Below are positions 35,265 through 42,259 of a stretch of DNA of 64,000 nucleotides, piece by piece. The notes below the pieces were generated by a model, which did not search any database, was not told the DNA's origin, and worked only from the letters and a program-made list of their open reading frames with translations. Location of the stretch: the NCBI GenBank assembly GCA_015478655.1, contig JADMIJ010000006.1, forward strand, positions 33,486-97,485. The letters are read 5' to 3'. Source of the DNA: Acidimicrobiales bacterium (GTDB taxonomy: Bacteria > Actinomycetota > Acidimicrobiia > Acidimicrobiales > RAAP-2). Position 1 is the stretch's first letter. Every line of letters begins with the position of its first letter. The position numbers and the translations under genes are program-made.

Positions 35265-36247
35265 CGAGAAGGTCCTTTTCTGTCCGGGGGTCGGATCGGG
35301 CGGGCAACGGTGACGGGCTCCTCGGTGCCAGAGAGCGCAGTGCCGTCGAGCCCGACCGGGCGCATCTCGCCGGCCGGGTCGAGAGCGCGAGCGAGGCACG
35401 TCGCCGCGTCGGAACCGTCGAGAGCGACGAGCGTGACCCCGGCCGCGCCGAGGGCGCGCGTGGCTTCGGCGGCACGACGGTGGAGTCGGCCCGGGGCGTC
35501 GGTACCTGAGGGTTGGCGGAGCACGACGAGGACCTCGCGGCGCAGCAGGTCCCGTCGGGCGCCGAGATCGGCGAGGAAGGCGGCGTGGCCACGTGCCGCC
35601 GTCTCCAGGGCGGGGTGCGGGAGGGCGGGGGCGGCGTCGAGCAGCGCGTCGATGGACCCGGTGAGGTCGACCGGCTCTGCTCGGACGAGGATCTGGGCGG
35701 CCTGGTCGAGTGAGTTGAGCCAGCGGGCGAACCCGGCGACCAGTGCTTCCTGCTCGGCCGGGGTGCGCAGGCTGAAGGTGACCGCGCTAGCCCGGCAGAT
35801 CATGGCTAGCCCGTCGACGCCGAGGTCGACGATCCCGTCGCCGCCGACACCCGCGAACGGCAGGCGCAGCGTGTCCGGTGCCGATCCAGGCTGAGCGCCA
35901 AGGAAGGCCGGCCCGGATGGCACGCCGTCGGGGGCGGGCACAAGGCGGTGCGGGGCCCGGTGGTGGCGCCACGCGAAGCTCACCCACCGGTCGGCCGCGA
36001 CGCCCTCGAACCGTCCGAGGGCCAGCATCGCGGCCGCAGCCCCGACGGGGAGCGCGACGACGGCAAACGCCACAGTGGGCACTAAATGGCGGGTGGCCGC
36101 GTACCCGGCCCACAGAACCACGGCGGCGACGCCGAGGATGGCGAGTTGGCGGGCGGTTAGGCCGGCCAACAGTTTGTCGGGTCGCTCGACATCGGCGGGG
36201 ATGCGCACCCGGCCCCGATCCCGACCGGTGTAGTGGCGGGGGGTCAC
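35261..36247 (-). CDS. PrgI-family membrane protein of the transfer operon
   Basis: A 328-residue protein starting at a GTG that overlaps the TrbL stop. The N-terminal third has the PrgI pattern: RVRIPADVERPDKLLAGLT then two membrane helices (LAILGVAAVVLWAG and PTVAFAVVALPVGAAA). The C-terminal two thirds are soluble and resemble the SCO6880-type proteins of actinobacterial transfer operons. PrgI proteins accompany VirB4 and are thought to form part of the channel base. Confidence 0.82.
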   Translation of the reverse strand: MTPRHYTGRDRGRVRIPADVERPDKLLAGLTARQLAILGVAAVVLWAGYAATRHLVPTVAFAVVALPVGAAAAMLALGRFEGVAADRWVSFAWRHHRAPHRLVPAPDGVPSGPAFLGAQPGSAPDTLRLPFAGVGGDGIVDLGVDGLAMICRASAVTFSLRTPAEQEALVAGFARWLNSLDQAAQILVRAEPVDLTGSIDALLDAAPALPHPALETAARGHAAFLADLGARRDLLRREVLVVLRQPSGTDAPGRLHRRAAEATRALGAAGVTLVALDGSDAATCLARALDPAGEMRPVGLDGTALSGTEEPVTVARPIRPPDRKGPSR

Positions 36248-37458
36248 AGACCGATCCCGGCGGCGAGGGCCTTGGCGCCCTTGTAGATGATGACGTCGCG
36301 CGCGACCCGGCTGACGCTGCCGTGGCCGCGCGAGCCGGAGAATACGAAGCGGCTGACCCAGCCGGGAATCTTGATCAGCACCCAGCACAAGGAGGCGGAG
36401 ACGAGGAGGTCGACCAGTCCGCCGGTGGACGCGATCCCGAGGTTGGCCGGCCCGCCGGTGGCCAGGAATACTCGCAGCGCGGTGATGAGCACGAGGGATT
36501 GCGCGACCTGGACGGCGAGGACGCCGAAGAAGGCTCGCCACCACAGCTTGGCCAGCCCTTCGGTTTGGGGAAGGGCGTGGCAGACCAGGCAGATTGGCGC
36601 GGCGACCACGAGCAAGATCACGAGGGCGAGGCGGACGATGTAGGTGGCGAGCACGACGACGGCGAGAGCGGCGACGACACCGCCGATGAGCACCACGAAG
36701 ATGCCGCCGTCGGCCAGGGAGCCGAGAACCAGCTGGCGGAGCACGGTTGCAGCTTGGGAAGCGTCGACGCCTTGGCCCATGACCGCTTGGGAGAGCGAGT
36801 CGGCGGTGGAGATCACTAGCCCGGCCAGGCTGAGGCTGGCGTTGACGGCGATGGCCGCGATGACGATGCGGGGAAGGACATCTTTGATGGCGGTGCGGGT
36901 CTGGAGGGTCTCGTGGCCCATGACGATGGCCCCGCCAACAAGGACGAAGAGAACCAGGAAGGCATCGGCGATGCCTTCGGTCATGCGCCACAGCTCGCCG
37001 ACCCGGCTCTGGGCGGTGACGTTGGGGGTAGCAAGGAGGGTGTGGCCCAGGAGGGTGAGGATCGGGTCGAGCGCGGCGGTGACGAGGTCGCGGAACCACG
37101 AGTCGATGGCGGCCTCGATGTGGCCGGTGATGTCGAACAGACCGGGGGACGGTTGGCTGCCGCCGCTCACCGAACCGCCACTTCCGGGGGACGGCGTGGT
37201 GGGCGTAGTAGTGCCGCCGGGGCCGACCTGGATGCCTGGAGGTCCCTCGCCCGAGCTCGACGGTGTCGTGGTCGTCGGCGTGGCGGTCTCCTCCGATGTG
37301 AGCACGAATGCACCCACGCCCGTAGTGCCCGACGGGCGAGCCTGGACGGTGGCGTGGTGTCCGCTGGCGCCGAGTGCCAGTACCGCGACCAGGGCAAGGG
37401 CGGCGACGAGCAGGGTCCGGCGTCGAGGCAGGGACCGGCGGAGCCAGGTCATCTTCAT
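36244..37458 (-). CDS. TrbL/VirB6-like polytopic membrane protein
   Basis: A 404-residue protein with an N-terminal signal-like helix, a Thr/Pro/Gly-rich extracellular stretch (about 50-105) and at least five membrane helices in the second half, such as FLVLFVLVGGAIVMG and LALVILLVVAAPICLV. This is the layout of TrbL/VirB6 proteins, which form the inner-membrane part of the conjugation channel. Overlaps with both neighbours (ATGA and GTGA) place it in the operon. Confidence 0.82.
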   Translation of the reverse strand: MKMTWLRRSLPRRRTLLVAALALVAVLALGASGHHATVQARPSGTTGVGAFVLTSEETATPTTTTPSSSGEGPPGIQVGPGGTTTPTTPSPGSGGSVSGGSQPSPGLFDITGHIEAAIDSWFRDLVTAALDPILTLLGHTLLATPNVTAQSRVGELWRMTEGIADAFLVLFVLVGGAIVMGHETLQTRTAIKDVLPRIVIAAIAVNASLSLAGLVISTADSLSQAVMGQGVDASQAATVLRQLVLGSLADGGIFVVLIGGVVAALAVVVLATYIVRLALVILLVVAAPICLVCHALPQTEGLAKLWWRAFFGVLAVQVAQSLVLITALRVFLATGGPANLGIASTGGLVDLLVSASLCWVLIKIPGWVSRFVFSGSRGHGSVSRVARDVIIYKGAKALAAGIGL

Positions 37459-37865
37459 CCGCCCACGATCGAGGCCAGGATGGAGACCAGCAGCGGCGCC
37501 AGGATGGCGAGGGCGTAACCGATGGCGGCGGACTTGAGCGCGACCTTGGCTTTCTCCACCTGACCGGGGTCGCCCCCGGCGGTCAGGTAGCGCAGCCCGC
37601 CGATGGTAAGGAACAGGGTGGCGACGCCGGCCAGGATCCCGACGATCCAGTTGCGCAGGTTGTCGATCACCCCGCTGAGGGTCGGGGCGCCGCCGCCAGC
37701 GGCGAAAGCCGGCGAGGCGACGACGACGAGCAGGATGGCACCGATGGCCACGGCCACGGGCAGGCGGCGAAGCAGCTGTCGGAGCCGGTAAGCCCGCCGG
37801 TGGCTGGTGGGTGCGGTGGGGGTGGGATGTGTCGTGGCGTCCTCCTCGGTTCGGTCCCTGATCAC
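37455..37865 (-). CDS. VirB2/TrbC-like conjugative pilin
   Basis: A 136-residue protein starting at a GTG. A basic N-terminus and a hydrophobic segment end with a signal peptidase-like site (VASPAFAAGGG), followed by two membrane helices (NWIVGILAGVATLFLTIGGL and GYALAILAPLLVSILASIV) separated by a short TAGGDPGQVEKAK loop. This is the layout of VirB2/TrbC pilins. It is the first gene of the transfer operon and overlaps TrbL by four bases. Confidence 0.78.
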   Translation of the reverse strand: MIRDRTEEDATTHPTPTAPTSHRRAYRLRQLLRRLPVAVAIGAILLVVVASPAFAAGGGAPTLSGVIDNLRNWIVGILAGVATLFLTIGGLRYLTAGGDPGQVEKAKVALKSAAIGYALAILAPLLVSILASIVGG

Positions 37866-37935
37866 TTGAGGCCAGAGGGCTCGGGGTGGTGGGGGTGTCG
37901 TCCCGGCGGGGACGGGTGGGCCGGGGTGGGCACTC

Positions 37936-38784
37936 TCACCTCCTCGGTGGGTTCGAGCGACGCTTGCCCGATCGGCGGTCCATTAGCCGTTCCTGCCGGG
38001 GACGACCCCCGCTATAAGAACAAGGGGTTTCGGCCCTCTTTTGGACAAACTCGAACGGCTGATAATCGTCCCCGGTGACCCATTCGATGAGCTGTGACTC
38101 GGCCCGCAGGCGACGCTTGTGGCAGGCCCAGTAGCCGAGCCCGAGCCGCTCGGCGACCTCGGCCAGGTCGGTGTCGCCTATCCGGGTGGCGCTGATCAGC
38201 TCGGCGTCAGAGGCGCAGATCACTCCGGCCCGGACGGCTTTGGCGAGCACCAGGTCCGGGTGACCCCACGGCCGGGGCGGGGCGGCCGAGACCGGCTCTG
38301 ATCCGGGCCGGGCCTGCTCGGCCAGTTCGGCGCGCAGCAGCCGGGTGGCGCCGGTGCGGGCCAGCCAGCACAGCCGCGACGCCAGCCGGGGCCGGCCGGG
38401 CTGGCAGCGGGCCACGGCCGCCAGGAACGCGGTCAGGGCCTCGGCCTCGATGTCGTCGGCCTTGGACGGGCAGGCCTGCACGAGCGGCCAGACGGCCCGG
38501 CGCAACCCCGGGAGCAGCACCCCGGCCAAACCGACGGTCCAGCGGCCGCCGTCGGATTGGGACCGGGCGACGAGTTCGTCGATGATGGCGTCGCGGACTT
38601 CGAACCGAGTGGAGGGGTGCAGCAGCCGGGCCTTCAGCTCGCCGAGGGGGACCAGCCGGCCGGGCAGGCCGGGAACGCTGGTGCCATCGAGGGCCAGCGG
38701 GTTGGGCCCGGAGGTGAGGAGCACAAAGGTGCGTTCCAGGGTGTCGAATGGTGAGTCGGTGAGGGGACGGCGGCGGGCCGGCAT
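37936..38784 (-). CDS. Sigma-like DNA-binding regulator
   Basis: A 282-residue protein starting at the ATG at 38784 with AAAGGAG nine bases upstream. The middle contains ADDIEAEALTAFLAAVARC, reminiscent of sigma region 2, and the C-terminus has a helix-turn-helix similar to sigma region 4 (DTDLAEVAERLGLGYWACHKRR). It lies between the transfer operon and a repeat-rich non-coding region, so it may control transfer genes or bind the repeats. The last 30 residues are very basic. Confidence 0.6.
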   Translation of the reverse strand: MPARRRPLTDSPFDTLERTFVLLTSGPNPLALDGTSVPGLPGRLVPLGELKARLLHPSTRFEVRDAIIDELVARSQSDGGRWTVGLAGVLLPGLRRAVWPLVQACPSKADDIEAEALTAFLAAVARCQPGRPRLASRLCWLARTGATRLLRAELAEQARPGSEPVSAAPPRPWGHPDLVLAKAVRAGVICASDAELISATRIGDTDLAEVAERLGLGYWACHKRRLRAESQLIEWVTGDDYQPFEFVQKRAETPCSYSGGRPRQERLMDRRSGKRRSNPPRR

Positions 38785-38840
38785 GAGCGGGCTCCTTTCG
38801 TTTCGGAGCCGTGATCGCGCCACGCCGGGTCCCCCGTTTT

Positions 38841-38885
38841 TCCCCCACCTGGCCGGGTGGGGGACTCCCCCGAGTCCGGGGGAGT
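38841..38885. repeat. Two adjacent G/C inverted repeats
   Basis: TCCCCCACC at 38841-38849 pairs with GGTGGGGGA at 38856-38864 (six-base loop). Directly after, ACTCCCCC at 38864-38871 pairs with GGGGGAGT at 38878-38885 (six-base loop). Both lie upstream of the sigma-like gene within a 367-base gene-free stretch. They could be operator, terminator or part of a transfer or replication origin. Confidence 0.6.
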
Positions 38886-39046
38886 ACTGGCCGACGCTTG
38901 ATCCCCCCTCGCGACGTTTATGCAGGTCAACGGATCGGGGCAGTGGTCCCCTCGCTCGTGGGGTAGCCCGAGCGAGTCGGGCGATCCGGCGCAGCAAGAT
39001 TTTCTCGAAGAGGCGCTTGGCGTGGCCCGGGAGAGCGAATGAAAAC

Positions 39047-39093
39047 GACTACCCCACTTGTGGGGGAGTCGTTCCCGCACAAGTGGGGTAGTC
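39047..39093. repeat. Perfect 16-bp inverted repeat, candidate oriT/operator
   Basis: GACTACCCCACTTGTG at 39047-39062 is repeated in inverted form at 39078-39093 with a 15-base spacer. Within the left arm CCCCACTTGTGGGG is itself a smaller palindrome. It lies between the double winged-helix regulator and the sigma-like gene, beside the conjugation operon, where an origin of transfer would be expected. No relaxase cut site was identified. Confidence 0.65.
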
Positions 39094-39151
39094 CGTCCGC
39101 CGTGCCATCGTTGACGCGAGGCGGTGCCGGCAGCGGCCGGGGCGGGGGCCG

Positions 39152-39652
39152 TTACCGCTTGGTGACGATGCGGTAGCGGCGGGGTGTGACGGAAACCAGC
39201 CTGGCTTCGCCGGCCGTTTCCAGGCGGGCCAGGGCGTTGGACACTGCCCCCTGGGACCGGCCTAGCGCCTTGCCCACCTGGCTCGGGCCGAGGTCTTCGT
39301 CAGGCCGGGCCGCCAGGTAGTCCCGCACCAGCGTGCCGAGCGCTCCCCGCTCCAGCCGCTTGCCTCCGGACTTCGGGGCAGCGGGGTTGGTTGCATCGGT
39401 CTTGGTCGCGTTGCCGGCATCGTTGTCGGCACCGATCGTGGCCACCGTCCAGTGGTCCGCGACCCGGACCCCGTTCACCCGCCCGCCCTGTCGGCGCAGG
39501 ACTGAACCGGTCCCTTCGAGGGCGGCGAGGCGTTTGGCCGCGGTGGATTGGCCGATGCCGAGGCGGTCCGCCAGATCAGCCGCGGTCACCTCCCCTTCGG
39601 CCGCGAGTGCCTCGATGATCGTGTCGTCGGAGATGTGCTGGGGGCGTGCCAT
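39152..39652 (-). CDS. Double winged-helix regulator, MarR-like
   Basis: A 166-residue protein starting at the ATG at 39652 with AAAGGA upstream. It carries two winged-helix modules: residues 5-50 (VTAADLADRLGIGQSTAAKRL) and 105-160 (LGPSQVGKALGRSQGAVSNAL), joined by a charged linker. It is transcribed away from the two methyltransferase genes. The short inverted repeat at 39759-39776 between them is a natural operator. It probably regulates both directions. The ligand is unknown. Confidence 0.75.
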   Translation of the reverse strand: MARPQHISDDTIIEALAAEGEVTAADLADRLGIGQSTAAKRLAALEGTGSVLRRQGGRVNGVRVADHWTVATIGADNDAGNATKTDATNPAAPKSGGKRLERGALGTLVRDYLAARPDEDLGPSQVGKALGRSQGAVSNALARLETAGEARLVSVTPRRYRIVTKR

Positions 39653-39758
39653 GTTGGTCCTTTCGGGTCGAGGGTGCTTCGGTCTCGAAGGACCTACCTC
39701 GACCTCGCCGAGGACCTCAAGGCCAAAGACGAGCCTTTGTCTCGTTCTCCGAAAGGTG

Positions 39759-39776
39759 AATGAGGCCGACCTCATT
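39759..39776. promoter_or_regulatory. Short inverted repeat between divergent genes
   Basis: AATGAGG (39759-39765) and CCTCATT (39770-39776) with a four-base spacer, in the 196-base divergent region between the double winged-helix regulator and the first methyltransferase. The size fits a dimeric winged-helix operator. Its binding protein is inferred, not shown. Confidence 0.4.
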
Positions 39777-39848
39777 TAATGGGATTGTCCAAAAAGCAAG
39801 GCCGACCCCTTGTTCTATAGGTGACGCTTGTCCGGTCGTGGGCCGCCC

Positions 39849-40742
39849 ATGACCACAGCCACCACCCCCCAACCCCCGACCGTGCCGCTGGCCATCTGGC
39901 CCGTGGCCCAGATCACGGCCCAGTGGCAACGGGCCGGCCGCTACCTGCCCGACTGCACCCGACATCCGGGCAAGATGCTCCCCGAACTCGCACGACGCAT
40001 TGTCACCGAGTACTCCGACCCGGGCGCCCTCGTCGTCGATCCCCTCGCCGGGATCGGCACCACCGTGGCCGAGGCCGCCCTACTCGACCGGCGTGCGGTC
40101 GGCGTGGAACTCGAGGACCGCTGGGTCGCCCTGGCCGGGGCGAACCTCGATCACATGTTGGCCAGCAAGCAGCGCCGCCGGGCCGAGGTTCGCCACGGCG
40201 ACGCCCGGCGCCTCGCCGAGATCCTGGGCGACCTCGCCGGCCGGGTCGACCTGATCGTCACCTCCCCTCCGTACGCGTGCGACGCCGGGGTGATCGACAA
40301 GCCCGCCTGGCTGGCAGGCGGCCGGCTCTGTCCGGCCGACACCCTCAACTACTCGACCGACCGGGCCAACATCGGCCACGCTCGCGGACCGGCCTATGCC
40401 GCGGCAATGGCCGAGATCTTCGTCGCTTGTCACGCGGTACTCCGTCCCGGCGGGAGACTCGTCGTGGTCACCAAGAACACCCGGCGCAAGGGCCGGATGC
40501 TCGACCTGGCCGGGCTCACCGTCGCCCTCGCCACCGAGGCCGGGTTCTCCTACCTCGGCCATGTCATCGCGCTGCACGCTGCGATCCGCGACGGCGACCT
40601 TGCCCCTCGGCCCTCCTACTGGCAGGCCACCCAGCTTCGCCACGCCCGCCAGCGCGGTGAACCCGCTCACCTCGTCGCCCACGAGGACGTCACCTCGTTC
40701 ATCCGCATCACGACCCCTTCGGAGGATGCCCATGCCCGCTGA
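39849..40742 (+). CDS. DNA methyltransferase (first of tandem pair)
   Basis: A 297-residue class I DNA methyltransferase. The AdoMet site reads VDPLAGIGTTVAEA near residue 62, followed by VGVELEDRWVAL, and the catalytic motif IVTSPPYACDAG lies near residue 137. TSPPY is typical of amino-methyltransferases acting on cytosine N4 or adenine N6. The start was set at the ATG at 39849 (a TTG 21 bases upstream is possible). It overlaps the second methyltransferase by 11 bases. No restriction nuclease is adjacent, so protection or regulation of the element is the likely role. Confidence 0.82.
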   Translation: MTTATTPQPPTVPLAIWPVAQITAQWQRAGRYLPDCTRHPGKMLPELARRIVTEYSDPGALVVDPLAGIGTTVAEAALLDRRAVGVELEDRWVALAGANLDHMLASKQRRRAEVRHGDARRLAEILGDLAGRVDLIVTSPPYACDAGVIDKPAWLAGGRLCPADTLNYSTDRANIGHARGPAYAAAMAEIFVACHAVLRPGGRLVVVTKNTRRKGRMLDLAGLTVALATEAGFSYLGHVIALHAAIRDGDLAPRPSYWQATQLRHARQRGEPAHLVAHEDVTSFIRITTPSEDAHAR

Positions 40743-41643
40743 CCTTCCCCTCTCGGTTTGGCCCACCGCCCAACGCAACGCCCGCGCCCAACGCGCCGGC
40801 CGCTACGTCGAGATCTCCGGGCACCACCCGGCCAAGATGCTCCCCGCCATCGCGACCCGGGCGATCGCCACCTACACGAGTCCGGGTGACTTGGTCCTCG
40901 ACCCGATGGCCGGCATCGGCTCGACCCTCGTCGAGGCCGTCCACCTCGGCCGTGACGCGATTGGCGTCGAGTACGAGCCGCAGTGGGCAGAGCTGGCTCG
41001 GGCCAACATCACCTACGCCCGTTCCCAGGGGGCGACCGGGCACGGCGAGGTGGTCTGCGGCGACGCCCGGCATGTCACGACCGTCGCCGACCCCTCGGTG
41101 CGGGGCCTCGTCGCTCTGGTGCTCACCTCCCCGCCCTACGGGCCGTCACTGCACGGCCAGGTCACAGCGCGGCCAGGTCATGGCATCGCCAAGTCCCACA
41201 ATCGGTATTCCACCGATCCGGCCAACCTTGCCCACGTCGGCCTCGCCCGGCTGCTCGACGCCATGCGCACCATCCTCACCGGTTGCGCCTGCCTGCTCCG
41301 CCCCGGCGGATTCCTGGCCATGACCGTCCGGCCGTGGTGGCACGCGGGCCAACTCATCGACCTCCCGGGCGCCATGGTCAGAGTCGGCGAGGAGGCCGGG
41401 CTCATCCTCTACGAACGCAACGTCGCCCTGCTCGCCGGGCTGCGCGGCGAGCAGCTCGTGCCCCGCACCTCGTTCTTCGCCCTCGAACAGGTCCGAAAGG
41501 CTCGAACTGCCGGCATCCCCCGACTGGTCACCGCTCACGAGGACTTTCTCGTCTTCCGGCTACTACCTGCTGCTGGAACGGAACCGGCGGTCCTTCGCCT
41601 GGCCGCCGCTAATGAACGGGCCGCAGCCAAGAGGGCAGCGTGA
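40732..41643 (+). CDS. DNA methyltransferase (second of tandem pair)
   Basis: A 303-residue paralogue of the preceding gene: same opening (PLSVWPTAQ, GHHPAKMLP), AdoMet site LDPMAGIGSTLVEA near residue 61 and catalytic motif VLTSPPYGPSLHG near 139. GGAGGA lies five bases before the ATG, which is inside the end of the first gene. The two enzymes have diverged clearly and may recognise different or complementary strands of one target. The target is not predictable here. Confidence 0.82.
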   Translation: MPADLPLSVWPTAQRNARAQRAGRYVEISGHHPAKMLPAIATRAIATYTSPGDLVLDPMAGIGSTLVEAVHLGRDAIGVEYEPQWAELARANITYARSQGATGHGEVVCGDARHVTTVADPSVRGLVALVLTSPPYGPSLHGQVTARPGHGIAKSHNRYSTDPANLAHVGLARLLDAMRTILTGCACLLRPGGFLAMTVRPWWHAGQLIDLPGAMVRVGEEAGLILYERNVALLAGLRGEQLVPRTSFFALEQVRKARTAGIPRLVTAHEDFLVFRLLPAAGTEPAVLRLAAANERAAAKRAA

Positions 41644-41782
41644 CTCCGGCCGAGCGACCCCTGTCAGCACCTCTCTCGGGAAACACGCCCAAGGCCTTGA
41701 CTTGCAGCGCCTGGTTGAGGCCTCCTCCGAGGTGCCAGTCCCCGAAGCGCGTGGACTGGCGCTACGACACGGAGGAAAGGCA

Positions 41783-42259
41783 ATGTCCCCTGCAACTGGG
41801 ATCGGCTACGGGCACCGGCACGCTTGGAGATCAGCCGGCTGTTACGGCCGGCCGGCCAGAATCGGTCTCCACCGACGCCCGCTGGCCGAGGGAAGAGTGA
41901 CCAATGGGCCGCTCAGCCAGATGGAGGCGGCCCGGCTAATCGGCTGCAGCCGAGACACCATCGTTCGGGCCCGGCGCTCGGGCCGGTTTCCCAACGCCCG
42001 CCTCGATAACGGCCGCTGGACGATCCCCGCCGATGACTTAGTCGTCGCCGGCCTGTACCGGCCGCCCGAGCACACCGGCGGCGCATCCCCAGCGCCCCCT
42101 TCGGCCATACCGGTCGAGTCCGCCGAGCCGGCCCCTGTCGAGCTCGCCCGCTCCGAGGCCCGCATCGCCGGCCTGGAGGAGGTTGTCGCCCGCCAAGACG
42201 ACGAGCTGCGATTCCTCCGCCTCACCATTCAGACTTTGGCCAAGCGGGGGGTCGCCTGA
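41783..42259 (+). CDS. Helix-turn-helix protein, possible excisionase
   Basis: A 158-residue protein if the ATG at 41783, preceded by GGAGGAAAGG, is used; a GTG at 41897 gives a 120-residue form that starts right at the domain. The helix-turn-helix (LSQMEAARLIGCSRDTIVRAR) is followed by a wing (NARLDNGRWTIPADDL) and a C-terminal coiled segment (ELARSEARIAGLEEVVARQD). It overlaps the recombinase start (TGATG), so it may be its recombination directionality factor. Confidence 0.65.
   Translation: MSPATGIGYGHRHAWRSAGCYGRPARIGLHRRPLAEGRVTNGPLSQMEAARLIGCSRDTIVRARRSGRFPNARLDNGRWTIPADDLVVAGLYRPPEHTGGASPAPPSAIPVESAEPAPVELARSEARIAGLEEVVARQDDELRFLRLTIQTLAKRGVA

Noticed and set aside
38785..39151. Chromosomal or plasmid replication origin with DnaA boxes
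   Set aside because: Inverted repeats are present but no DnaA box cluster or AT-rich unwinding region was seen, so only a transfer-origin or operator role is proposed.
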